A DNA stretch of 64,000 nt from assembly GCA_028280885.1 (NCBI GenBank), contig JANQKY010000119.1, positions 41,883 to 105,882 of the forward strand. Reading direction: 5' to 3'. The DNA comes from Tepidamorphus sp. (GTDB taxonomy: Bacteria > Pseudomonadota > Alphaproteobacteria > Rhizobiales > Tepidamorphaceae). Shown here one piece after another: positions 8,307 to 16,536 of the stretch (position 1 is its first letter; the number at the start of each line of letters is the position of its first letter). The notes beneath the pieces are model-generated. The model was not told where the DNA came from. It ran no database searches and worked only from the letters and a program-made list of their open reading frames with translations. A program made the translations under genes and the position numbers.

Positions 8307-10451
8307 TTAGATCCTCAACAACTGGTCCATCATTTCCCGGAAGACGGTGATGACCCGCGTATTGGCCTGATAGGCGGTTTGCAGTTCGATCAGGCGCGCC
8401 ATTTCCTGGTCGATATTGACGCCGGACTCCGAGGCGAACCGCTCGTTGAGTTGCAGGCTGACGGTCTCCTGCGCGGCCGCGGCCTGGTAGATGTCGCTGG
8501 CGACCGCGCCCTGATAGGAAATCGTGCGCTGAATGAAACCGGAGATCGTCCCCTCATAGGGGGTGACGCCGGCAACGCGCGTGTCCGGCGAGAACTGGTA
8601 GTCGACCTCGCTCAACCGCCGCAGCAGCTCTTCCGGACGCGACTGATCCCCGGTCAGGACTCCGCTGTCGTAGACGACCAGCAGCGAATTGTCGGCCAGC
8701 AGAGCGGGATTGATCGAGATACGCCCGGCAAAGCCGATCTGCTGATCGTTCCCGTCGAGGCTGCCGGTATAGGGCAGCACGCCATCGACGAAGAGCGGCA
8801 GGCCGAGGCCCTGCCCGGCCGCAGCCGTCGCGGTGACGTCGGCGCGCACGGCGGTGAGCGACGACGTGTTGTGGCTTGCCGCGGCAAGTCCGGTCGCGGT
8901 GCCGACGGAGGGATCGGAGAAGGCGATCGAAAAGCCGGTATCGGCCGTGTCGCCGGCAATGGAGAGATCGCCGGCGACGATGGAGGCGCTCAGGCCCGGC
9001 ACCGAATCGATGAAGGCCTGCAGGTCCTGGCCGGTCGTCGCCGCGCCGAAGGTGAAGGTGAAATCGCTGCCGCCGGTCGACACCGTCAGGCTCTCGCCGT
9101 TCAGGGCGGACAGATCCAGCGTCGACCCGTCGGCGCCATAGGCGATGCCGCTCGAGGCCGCCTGGCTGCCACCATCATCGAGCAGCCGCAGCACGCTGCC
9201 GCCCGGCGCCGATGCGGCGATCTCGGGTCCCAGCGCCGCCGACACCTGGGCGGCGATCGCCGCGGGGCTGCCCGACAGGTCGATCCCGACGACGCGATCA
9301 CCCGCATCCGGCGTGACGTCGCCGCCAAGCGGCAGGGTCGACGCATTCTCGACGCCAATGAGCGTGACGCGCTGCTCGACGCCGTCAACGAGCATCGTGA
9401 TCGACACACTGTCGCCGGGCTGCATCGCACCCAGATCGACGTCGAACCCCACCTGTGCGCCGCTGGTAACCGCTGTGCCGTCGACCGAAACGGTCGACAG
9501 CGCCTTGGCCAGCGTATGGGCAATCGAATCGAGCTGCGCCTGCGCATCGACGAGATGGCGGTCGCGCATCTCCAGAAGCCCGGCAAGCTTGCCGGAACGG
9601 ATCTGCTGATCCTGGATCAGATCGATCTCGCCGCCGTTCGGCGTGATGATCCGGACCGAGCCGACACCGCTTTCGGAGGAATCAGGATCGTAGCGCGACA
9701 ACGCCGAGACCGTGCCGCGCTCATCGAATTGCAGCCTGCCGGGGGTCGGATCGAGCAGCGAGAAGCCCGAGCCGGTCCGCACATGCACGATGCCGCGATC
9801 GGCCTCGGTAATGTTGATGTCGATCAGCTCGGACAGTTCGGCGAGATAGCCGTCGCGCTGATCGAGAAGCGCCGGCGGCGGAAGCTCTGTCTGCACACTG
9901 CCGGCAAGCTCGACATTGACGTTGCCGAGCTTCGTCAGGAGATCGTTGATCTGCCCGACCGTGTCGCCGATCTCGGATTCCGCCTGCGCGCGCAGCGCCT
10001 GGATGTCGTCGCTCATCTGGTTGAGCTTGGCGGCGAAGACCTGCGCCTCGCGCAACACCTGTTCGCGCGCGATATAGTCCTCCGGGCGCGAGACGAGCGC
10101 CTCCATGGCGCTCTGGAAGCTGTTGTAGAGCGTGTCGATGGCCGTCGCCGCGCCGGGCTCGCCATACATGTAGTCGACCTGGCCGTAATAGGATTCCAGG
10201 ATCTTGACGTAGCCGAGGCCCGAGTTCTCCTGCCGGATCTTTTGAACCAGCAGGCTGTCGACCTCGCGCCGCACGTCGCCGGCAAGCACACCATTGGTGA
10301 CCCCGCCGACGGTGACGCTCGTCGGCGTGAGGGACTTGCGCGTGTAGCCGGGCGTGTCGGCGTTCGCGACGTTGCGCGACACGACCTCGAGCGCCCGGCT
10401 CGTGACGTCCAGCCCCTGAAGCGCGGAGCCCAGTGCGGCGGAGATGCCCAT
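8307..10451 (-). CDS. flgK: FlgK, hook-associated protein 1
   Basis: A 714-residue hook-junction protein. The N-terminus (ALQGLDVTSRALEVVSRNVA, NADTPGYTRK) and C-terminus (SGVNIDQEMARLIELQTAYQ, TRVITVFREMMDQLLRI) are the family hallmarks of rod/hook-type axial proteins. The Ser/Gly-rich centre is long. Cotranscribed with flgE (23-bp gap) and flgL. Confidence 0.93.
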   Translation of the reverse strand: MGISAALGSALQGLDVTSRALEVVSRNVANADTPGYTRKSLTPTSVTVGGVTNGVLAGDVRREVDSLLVQKIRQENSGLGYVKILESYYGQVDYMYGEPGAATAIDTLYNSFQSAMEALVSRPEDYIAREQVLREAQVFAAKLNQMSDDIQALRAQAESEIGDTVGQINDLLTKLGNVNVELAGSVQTELPPPALLDQRDGYLAELSELIDINITEADRGIVHVRTGSGFSLLDPTPGRLQFDERGTVSALSRYDPDSSESGVGSVRIITPNGGEIDLIQDQQIRSGKLAGLLEMRDRHLVDAQAQLDSIAHTLAKALSTVSVDGTAVTSGAQVGFDVDLGAMQPGDSVSITMLVDGVEQRVTLIGVENASTLPLGGDVTPDAGDRVVGIDLSGSPAAIAAQVSAALGPEIAASAPGGSVLRLLDDGGSQAASSGIAYGADGSTLDLSALNGESLTVSTGGSDFTFTFGAATTGQDLQAFIDSVPGLSASIVAGDLSIAGDTADTGFSIAFSDPSVGTATGLAAASHNTSSLTAVRADVTATAAAGQGLGLPLFVDGVLPYTGSLDGNDQQIGFAGRISINPALLADNSLLVVYDSGVLTGDQSRPEELLRRLSEVDYQFSPDTRVAGVTPYEGTISGFIQRTISYQGAVASDIYQAAAAQETVSLQLNERFASESGVNIDQEMARLIELQTAYQANTRVITVFREMMDQLLRI

Positions 10452-10474
10452 GACGGTCTACCGTAGGTCCACTG

Positions 10475-11863
10475 CTAGCGGACCATGTTCAGCACTTCCT
10501 GGAGCATCTCGTCGCTTGTCGTGACGATCCGGGTGGCCGCCGAATAGGCCTGCTGGGTGACGATCAGCTTGGTGAATTCGTCGGCGATATCGGTGTTCGA
10601 GTTCTCGAGCGCCGCGCCGAGCACGGTGCCCTGCGCACCCATGATCGCCTGACCGGAATCCTGGGTGACGACGAAGGCGCCGCCGTCGATCTTCTGCAAC
10701 CGGTTCGCCGCGTTGAAGCTGGCCAGTTGCACCTCGTAGAGATCGACCGTGCGGCCGTTGGTGTAATTGGCGACGATCCGGCCGGAATCCGAGATCGACA
10801 CGCCGACGAGCTCGCCGGCGGCATAGCCGTCCTGCGACAGGTCGGTGACCTGCACGCTGCCGCCGGAATCGGCGTATTGGGTGATGCCGTTGACGCCGTG
10901 ATTGAGCGTGATGTCACCCACCGACTGCCCGTTTACTGTGAGGTTCGTCAGGGTGACGGTGGAAATTTCGGGATCGAGTTTGCCGGTTTCGTCGAATATG
11001 TAGTTCACGCCGGCATTCACCCACGCCGGGTCGCCAGGTTGGTCGGGGTTCGAATCTGTCTGGTAGAACAGGTTCCAGGTATCATCATTGGGATCGTTGT
11101 CGATCTTCGCCCAGCGCATCTGGACGTTCACCTCCGCGCCATCGGCGTCGTACAGCGTAATAGCGCCGCCCGAGATCGAGGAATCCAGAAAGACCTCGAC
11201 ATCCCGTGCTTGCACGAAGCCGTTGCCGGTTGCGGGGGGATTGTTGGTATCGGTCGGATCATTGGTGAAATTCGCTGGATTGAGCAATTCGCTGTCATTT
11301 TCCTCCGGATCGGCATTGGCCGTCAGCGGATAGGACGCCAGGTTGGCGCGCAGATCGATCGTCGTCGACTTGCGCGCCGGCAGGAAGTCGTTTGTGATCT
11401 GCACCGGCTCCGGCACGCTGCCGACCACGTTGCTGGTCTGCGGATCGACCCTGATCGCCTTGAGATAGTAGCCGGCGCCGTTGACGAGATAGCCCTCGCT
11501 GTCGAACTCGAAATCGCCGCGGCGGGTATAGGCCTCGTTGCCGGCGAAGACCGGCTTGCCGTCGGTGAGGCCTATGCGCGGTTCGACGATGAAGAAGCCG
11601 TTGCCGTTGACGCCCATATAGGTGGAGACGGACGCGCTGCTGATGTCGCCCTGGACGCTGTTGGTGGCGCGAGTGAAGGCCTGAACGCCGCCGGCGAGCT
11701 GCTTGTAATAGGGAGATTCGGGAACGAGGTCGGAGAAGCTGGTTTCCGTCCGCTTGTAGCCGATCGTCTGTGAGTTGGCGATGTTGCCCGAGACATGCTC
11801 CAGCGCGAAGGATTGCGCCTTAAGTCCCGACACCGCCGTTGCCAGTGCCCCATAGATACCCAT
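10475..11863 (-). CDS. flgE: FlgE, flagellar hook protein
   Basis: A 462-residue hook subunit. It starts MGIYGALATAVSGLKAQSFA with the N-terminal heptad helix and the NIANSQTIGYKR motif. It ends with the FlgE C-terminal motif (LENSNTDIADEFTKLIVTQQ, YSAATRIVTTSDEMLQEVLN). The reading frame is open further upstream to 11953, but the ATG at 11863 is preceded by AAGGGGAT and gives the family N-terminus. First gene of flgE-flgK-flgL, with a sigma-54 promoter about 75 bp upstream. Confidence 0.93.
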   Translation of the reverse strand: MGIYGALATAVSGLKAQSFALEHVSGNIANSQTIGYKRTETSFSDLVPESPYYKQLAGGVQAFTRATNSVQGDISSASVSTYMGVNGNGFFIVEPRIGLTDGKPVFAGNEAYTRRGDFEFDSEGYLVNGAGYYLKAIRVDPQTSNVVGSVPEPVQITNDFLPARKSTTIDLRANLASYPLTANADPEENDSELLNPANFTNDPTDTNNPPATGNGFVQARDVEVFLDSSISGGAITLYDADGAEVNVQMRWAKIDNDPNDDTWNLFYQTDSNPDQPGDPAWVNAGVNYIFDETGKLDPEISTVTLTNLTVNGQSVGDITLNHGVNGITQYADSGGSVQVTDLSQDGYAAGELVGVSISDSGRIVANYTNGRTVDLYEVQLASFNAANRLQKIDGGAFVVTQDSGQAIMGAQGTVLGAALENSNTDIADEFTKLIVTQQAYSAATRIVTTSDEMLQEVLNMVR

Positions 11864-11937
11864 CTTCGTGATCCCCTTAAAATCAAGCACCCCGGAGCGC
11901 GCCGACACGCCGCGCCCCTTTTTCCGAGCGTTAACTA

Positions 11938-11952
11938 GCAAGCCGCGCGCCA
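11938..11952 (-). promoter_or_regulatory. Sigma-54 promoter for flgE-flgK-flgL
   Basis: On the minus strand TGGCGCGCGGCTTGC matches TGGCACG-N4-TTGC with a single mismatch and correct 12-bp GG-GC spacing. It is the only such site I found in the 301-bp divergent gap between flgE and the MoxR gene. Hook genes are sigma-54 targets in Caulobacter-like hierarchies. Confidence 0.75.
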
Positions 11953-12164
11953 AGACGAAAAAGCCAATTAAATCAATTGATTGAGAATCAGAACACGGTA
12001 AAGACGGGGGATCGCGCCGGCAAAAACGCCCGCTTGCGGCAAAAATTGCCGCCTGTTATTTGGCAGCCACGCGAAATCTGCGCTAGGTGAGACCGGATCG
12101 ACCGCCCCGGCCCGCATCGTCTCCGCCGGCGCGCGTCGCCCATTGACGAGGGAGCCTGTCTGGA

Positions 12165-13010
12165 ATGCGATTCACCGGCACTGAGAGTTACGTCGCCACC
12201 GAGGATCTGCGCGTCGCGGTGAATGCCGCGATCACGCTGGAACGGCCGTTGCTGGTCAAGGGCGAGCCCGGCACGGGCAAGACGGTGCTGGCGCAGGAAA
12301 TGGCGACCAGCCTCGGTGTCCCCCTGCTCCAGTGGCACGTGAAATCGACCACCAAGGCGCAGCAGGGCCTCTACGAATATGACGCGGTCAGCCGCCTGCG
12401 CGACAGCCAGCTCGGCGACGAGCGCGTCCACGACATCGCCAACTATATCCGCCGCGGCAAGCTGTGGGAGGCCTTCACCGCCGAGGAGCGGCCGGTGCTG
12501 CTGATCGACGAGATCGACAAGGCCGATATCGAGTTCCCCAACGACCTGCTGCAGGAACTCGACCGCATGGAGTTTTACGTCTACGAGACCGGCGAGACGA
12601 TCACGGCGAGGAACCGGCCGATCGTGGTCATCACCTCCAACAACGAAAAGGAGCTTCCCGACGCCTTCCTGCGCCGCTGCTTCTTCCACTACATCCGCTT
12701 TCCCGACGCCGAGACGATGACGTCGATCGTCGACGTGCATTTCCCCGGACTGAAGCAGCAGCTCCTGCGGGAGGCCCTGTCGATCTTTTACGACGTGCGC
12801 GACGTGCCGGGCCTGAAGAAGAAGCCGTCGACGTCGGAACTGCTCGACTGGATCAAGCTGCTCCTGGCCGAGGATGTCGATGAACAGGTGCTGCGCGAGC
12901 GCGATCCCAAGAAGCTCATTCCGCCGCTGCACGGCGCGCTGCTTAAGAACGAGCAGGACGTCCACCTGTTCGAGCGGCTCGCCTTCATGACCCGGCGCGG
13001 CGCCAACTGA
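12165..13010 (+). CDS. MoxR-family AAA+ ATPase (CoxD-like)
   Basis: A 281-residue MoxR-type AAA+ ATPase. Walker A GEPGTGKT is at residues 33-40, Walker B LLIDEIDKAD at about 112-121, sensor-1 VITSNN at 155-160 and the arginine-finger region FLRRCFFHY at 169-176. MoxR ATPases act with VWA-domain partners as chaperones for metal-centre or complex maturation. The closest subgroup is the small CoxD-like kind that pairs with CoxE-like VWA proteins. Such a partner is present at 23548-24729, not adjacent as usual but about 10.5 kb downstream. Confidence 0.9.
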   Translation: MRFTGTESYVATEDLRVAVNAAITLERPLLVKGEPGTGKTVLAQEMATSLGVPLLQWHVKSTTKAQQGLYEYDAVSRLRDSQLGDERVHDIANYIRRGKLWEAFTAEERPVLLIDEIDKADIEFPNDLLQELDRMEFYVYETGETITARNRPIVVITSNNEKELPDAFLRRCFFHYIRFPDAETMTSIVDVHFPGLKQQLLREALSIFYDVRDVPGLKKKPSTSELLDWIKLLLAEDVDEQVLRERDPKKLIPPLHGALLKNEQDVHLFERLAFMTRRGAN

Positions 13011-13023
13011 GAGGGAACGAAAC

Positions 13024-13043
13024 CGATCACGCGACCGTGATCG
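13024..13043. repeat. 20-bp perfect palindrome after the MoxR gene
   Basis: CGATCACG and CGTGATCG are 8-bp arms around CGAC. There is no T run, so it is not a typical terminator. It could be an operator for the downstream fasciclin gene or a weak 3' hairpin. Confidence 0.45.
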
Positions 13044-13110
13044 AGCGTGATAAGGCCGCTTACAAAAACGCTCCGTAACCCCCGCCATGTCGTCCTTCGA
13101 CGGCCCCAGA

Positions 13111-13163
13111 CGGAATAGATCAAACGGAATAGATCAAACGGAATAGATCAAACGGAGCGGATC
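13111..13163 (+). repeat. 14-bp tandem repeats in the 5' region of the fasciclin gene
   Basis: Three exact copies of CGGAATAGATCAAA (13111-13152) and a degenerate fourth copy CGGAGCGGATCATG run directly into the ATG at 13164. The fourth copy supplies the CGGAG ribosome site. Every unit contains a GATC, spaced exactly 14 bp. Copy number could vary by slippage. Confidence 0.85.
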
Positions 13164-13700
13164 ATGACCTATCTTCGCAACTCCTTCTTTGCCGCGGCCT
13201 TTGCGGTCGCCTCCTTCGCCGGCGCGCCGGCGATTGCCGGCAGCCAGGGCGGCGCCGACAAGACGATCGTGGAAACCGCTGCGGCGGCACCGGATTTCTC
13301 CACGCTGGTCGCAGCCGTCAAGGCCGCCGGCCTCGCCGAGACGCTGTCCGGCGACGGCCCCTTCACGGTCTTCGCGCCGACCAACGCAGCGTTTGAAAAA
13401 CTCCCCGCCGGCACGGTCGACACCCTGCTGAAGCCCGAAAACAAGGACCAACTCGTCGCCGTCCTGACCTATCACGTCGTTCCCGGCGACGTGATGTCCG
13501 GCCAGCTCGTCGACCTGATCAAGAAGGGTGACGGCAAGGCGATGGTCGAGACGGTCCAGGGCGAGACCCTGACCGCGATGGTCGAGGGCGACGCGGTGAA
13601 GATCATGGACGGCCAGGGCAATACCGCGACCGTGACCGGTGTTGATCTCGACCAGTCGAACGGCGTCATCCACGTCATCGACACCGTACTGCTGCCCTGA
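13164..13700 (+). CDS. Secreted fasciclin-domain (FAS1) protein
   Basis: The 178-residue product has a Sec signal peptide (FAAAFAVASFAGAPAIAG) and one FAS1 domain of about 140 residues. H1 motif: GPFTVFAPTNAAFEKLP. H2 motif: NGVIHVIDTVLLP at the C-terminus. The conserved YHVVPGDV lies between them. FAS1 proteins are periplasmic or surface adhesion modules. The gene is monocistronic and ends at a hairpin terminator. Its 5' region consists of tandem repeats carrying the ribosome site. Confidence 0.92.
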   Translation: MTYLRNSFFAAAFAVASFAGAPAIAGSQGGADKTIVETAAAAPDFSTLVAAVKAAGLAETLSGDGPFTVFAPTNAAFEKLPAGTVDTLLKPENKDQLVAVLTYHVVPGDVMSGQLVDLIKKGDGKAMVETVQGETLTAMVEGDAVKIMDGQGNTATVTGVDLDQSNGVIHVIDTVLLP

Positions 13701-13737
13701 GGCGGCATCGCCGCCCCTCTTTGACACGCGCCTGTTG

Positions 13738-13770
13738 GACGGCGGCCTCGACGGTCGCCGTCTTTCGTTT
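13738..13770 (+). terminator. Terminator of the fasciclin gene
   Basis: GACGGCGGCC and GGTCGCCGTC form a 10-bp stem with one mismatch, followed by TTTCGTTT. Confidence 0.7.
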
Positions 13771-14077
13771 GCCGCATGGTCGACAGATGTATCGCCGATT
13801 GGTGAGCCCCTTCACGGTCGACAAGCAGAATCGGCGGACCGGGGCCTGTCGGCGATTTGATTGGTCCATAGCCGTCTATGCGCTAGACTTCGACCGGATA
13901 GGCTTCCGATGGGAGATGGACTTCCCCGGCGGGATGAAGCTGTGCTAGTTCGATAGCCGCCGGGCGGCGACGCGGACCAGCCCCCTCAAAACGCCATTTT
14001 CTTCAGGCACCAGGCGTCTTTTGGGAAACGAGCGGGCAAATCCGCCACGATGCGTGCGAAACCATAGGGATCAGCAG
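13771..14077. other. Intergenic stretch without a supported gene
   Basis: Short open frames exist here but none has a good start or a recognisable product. I see no clear hairpin or repeat. It should hold the promoter of the BA14K-like gene. Confidence 0.5.
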
Positions 14078-14557
14078 ATGAAGACCAGATTAGCGACCGC
14101 GGCCGTCGCCGTGATGTTCTCGATCGGCATGGCCGGGTCCGCAGCGGCACAGAATCACGCCTCCTGCGACAATTACGCCAAGAACTACGCCAAGCAGGTC
14201 TCCAGCGGCGCCGAAGTGCTTGGCGGCGCGGCGGTCGGCGCGATCGGCGGCGCCATCCTCGGCGGCATCATCAACGGCGGCAAGGGCGCCGGCACCGGCG
14301 CGCTGATCGGCGGCGGCGCGGGCGGCGTGGCGGGTGCCGCGACCCACGCCCAGCGCTACCAGGACGCCTATAACTACGCCTACTACAACTGCATGAACCA
14401 GGCCTCCGCGAAGCCGGCGGCCGGCGGGAGCGGCGGCAGCGGACTGCAGCCGTGGACCCAGCCCTGGTACCAGTACTGCGCGTCGAAATACAAATCCTTC
14501 AACCCGCAGACGGGCTACTACACGGCCTATAGCGGCCAGCAGCGGTTCTGCCAGTAA
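14078..14557 (+). CDS. BA14K-like secreted protein with glycine-zipper segment
   Basis: A 159-residue exported protein. After a signal peptide (VAVMFSIGMAGSAAA) comes a glycine-zipper membrane segment (GGAAVGAIGGAILGGIING, then GTGALIGGGAGGVAGAA). The C-terminal BA14K motif follows (WYQYCASKYKSFNPQTGYY, ending RFC). BA14K proteins of Brucella and other Rhizobiales are small, immunoreactive lectin-like envelope proteins. The ATG at 14078 gives a proper signal peptide; the frame from 14021 would not. Four or more cysteines suggest disulfides in the periplasm. Confidence 0.85.
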   Translation: MKTRLATAAVAVMFSIGMAGSAAAQNHASCDNYAKNYAKQVSSGAEVLGGAAVGAIGGAILGGIINGGKGAGTGALIGGGAGGVAGAATHAQRYQDAYNYAYYNCMNQASAKPAAGGSGGSGLQPWTQPWYQYCASKYKSFNPQTGYYTAYSGQQRFCQ

Positions 14558-14582
14558 GGCACGCCGACACCATTCCAACAGC

Positions 14583-14618
14583 CGCAGCCGGTGGCGCCAA
14601 AATCCCACCGGCTGCGTT
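14583..14618. terminator. Shared hairpin between convergent BA14K and GGDEF genes
   Basis: CGCAGCCGGTGG and CCACCGGCTGCG form a perfect 12-bp stem with a 10-base loop. The following T run is poor (TTGTG). Its position between converging genes fits a bidirectional terminator. Confidence 0.65.
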
Positions 14619-14626
14619 GTGATGCG

Positions 14627-16102
14627 CTACCGGGCTTCCAGCCCGACCGCCGCCAGGCTGCCGAACGAGGCGATGTCATACTGGACGCAGTTGCGGCCGC
14701 CGCGCTTGGCCTTGTAGAGGGCCTCGTCGGCCCGGGCGATCAGGTCGTCGAAGCCTGAATCCGCTTCCAGAGAGGCTGCGACGCCGAAGCTGGCGGTGAC
14801 GCGCACCTTGGCGCGCACCGGCCGACAGGCAAGGCCGGCAATGACCTGGCGCAGATGCTCGGCCAGCGCCTGCGCGCCGTCCTTCGTCGTATGTGGCAGG
14901 AACACCGCGAATTCCTCGCCGCCGATCCGGCCGAACAGCGCGCCGCTGCCCAGTTCCCGCCCGATCGCCCGGGCAATGGTCTTCAGCACCTGGTCGCCGG
15001 CGGGATGCCCGTAGCGGTCGTTGATCGCCTTGAAATCATCGATATCGAACATGATAAGCGCCGGATCGCCATGCCCCGGCTTCGGCGCCGCCAAGCAGAC
15101 GAGCACGGCATCGACGAAGCCGCGCCGGTTGGCGATACCGGTCAGCGGATCGCTCGCCGCCTCCTTCTTAAGCTCCAGTTCAAGCCGCCGCCGCCGGACC
15201 ACCTCGGAGCGCAGTTCGGCATTGACCTTGACCAGCGTCGCATGCTGCGTCTCCAGCGTCTGCAAGGCGTGGAGCAGCTCGCTCTGGTCCGCGATCACCA
15301 GCGACAGGCCCTGCTTGAGCGGCGTCGCGCAGACCCGGTAGCGGGCCGAAACGCCGGCGACCGGCGCGGCGATGTCGAACACGACGCGCTCGCCGCGGAT
15401 CAGGCCGGTCTTCAGATGCGGCCATAGCTCCGCCCATGCCGGCGCCGGCAGGCAGGACCTGAGCGACGCGCCGATCAGCCCGCCCGGTCGATTGTCGCTC
15501 CCAGCATCGCCCCGGCCAGCCAGCATGTCGGCGCCGACCGCATTGACCGCGTCGATTTTCAAGTCGACAGCGATGCCATCCGCGTCACGGAGCGGGGAGA
15601 CGGCGATGACGCCGTTCTGGCTGGCGTCGAACAGCGATCGAATCAGGTCGTACCGATTGGCCCTGGGGCGCAGAAACCCGAGAAGCCCGGGACTGCCATC
15701 CGGCAACAGGACCGGCAGGCCGAGCCATTCGACCACGCCCGGCACGCCGAGCGCGTTGCTTTCGATCGCCGAAAACCAGGGAACGCCGTCACGAAGCGCT
15801 CTAAGTCCGTGCGGGACGAGCATCGGCTCGGGCGAACCGGCCAGGTCGCTCATCAGGCCCCCCACCGGATCACCGCCCAGACAGTCGGCCACCGCGGCGC
15901 CGGCCGACTGATAGCGAAAATCGGATCCGGCGCGCTTGAGAACGCATAGGTTCTCGCGGGCCCTGCCGCCAAGAAGGTGGCCGAAATCGGCAAGGCGCGG
16001 CAATCCGCCCTGCTGCCCGGCGAGATCCCGCCAGCGGTGCACCAATGCCAGCACATCGGTGAATTCCGTCTCGTTTTCAATTTCCTGGGTAAAAACCCCC
16101 AT
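14627..16102 (-). CDS. GGDEF diguanylate cyclase with N-terminal PAS-like domains
   Basis: About 491 residues. The C-terminal GGDEF domain has DPLTGIANRRGF, the metal/GTP-binding FDIDDFKAINDRYGHPAGD and an intact RIGGEEF active loop, so it should make cyclic di-GMP. There is no RxxD inhibitory site five residues before GGEEF (the residues are GSGA), so product inhibition through the I-site is unlikely. The N-terminal part resembles PAS-type sensor modules (DFRYQSAGAAVADCLGGDPV), and a coiled linker (LHALQTLETQHATLVKVN) joins it to the catalytic domain. I choose the ATG at 16102; a GTG at 16153 is possible. A MITE-like element lies just upstream. A PilZ protein is encoded at 63.6 kb. Confidence 0.9.
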   Translation of the reverse strand: MGVFTQEIENETEFTDVLALVHRWRDLAGQQGGLPRLADFGHLLGGRARENLCVLKRAGSDFRYQSAGAAVADCLGGDPVGGLMSDLAGSPEPMLVPHGLRALRDGVPWFSAIESNALGVPGVVEWLGLPVLLPDGSPGLLGFLRPRANRYDLIRSLFDASQNGVIAVSPLRDADGIAVDLKIDAVNAVGADMLAGRGDAGSDNRPGGLIGASLRSCLPAPAWAELWPHLKTGLIRGERVVFDIAAPVAGVSARYRVCATPLKQGLSLVIADQSELLHALQTLETQHATLVKVNAELRSEVVRRRRLELELKKEAASDPLTGIANRRGFVDAVLVCLAAPKPGHGDPALIMFDIDDFKAINDRYGHPAGDQVLKTIARAIGRELGSGALFGRIGGEEFAVFLPHTTKDGAQALAEHLRQVIAGLACRPVRAKVRVTASFGVAASLEADSGFDDLIARADEALYKAKRGGRNCVQYDIASFGSLAAVGLEAR

Positions 16103-16252
16103 GCCCGGGCAAGCTGCCGGTGTTGACTCTGGCACGCGCCTACGAGCTCCCACAACCCACTGAAATTCGCCCCTTGGGTGCGCACTCTAATACATGCGGC
16201 TGAGACGGTCGTGTTAATTTGATCACAATCGCGGGAATAGTGTCGCCGGCTA

Positions 16253-16519
16253 GGGCCTGTTGAGTATCATGACTGTGGCGTCGGCGTGGCCCATTTTGCT
16301 GCTGGCTAGGCGCGAAGCGCGCCGTAGTGCAGGCCACTTCAAGCGGTTCGCAACGCTGTCCAGCGGCGAAATGGGCCTCGTCCCGCAGGGATTTGGCCAG
16401 TTTCGTCCGCTTTCGCGCTCTTCGTCGTTGAATATGCCCGGCATGTCCTGCCTCCTCAGAGCACGAAATCGAACAAAACTGGCCAAACCGACACCGCTGT
16501 CATGATACTCAACAGGCCC
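16253..16519. mobile_element. 267-bp MITE-like element with 21-bp perfect terminal inverted repeats
   Basis: GGGCCTGTTGAGTATCATGAC at 16253-16273 is repeated exactly in inverse at 16499-16519. The similarity continues imperfectly for about 18 more bases on each side. Both ends are flanked by TA (16251-16252 and 16520-16521), as expected for a TA target duplication of the IS630/Tc1/mariner kind. Inside are further inverted arms: GGCCCATTT with AAATGGGCC, and TTTGGCCAGTTT with AAACTGGCCAAA. There is no transposase, so it would depend on an enzyme encoded elsewhere. It lies between the GGDEF and FAD oxidoreductase genes, upstream of the former. Confidence 0.85.
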
Positions 16520-16536
16520 TAGGTTGTGGTGAGGAT

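Noticed and set aside
8202..10466. 754-codon plus-strand frame opposite flgK
   Set aside because: flgK has full family hallmarks on the minus strand; the opposite frame is a codon-bias shadow.
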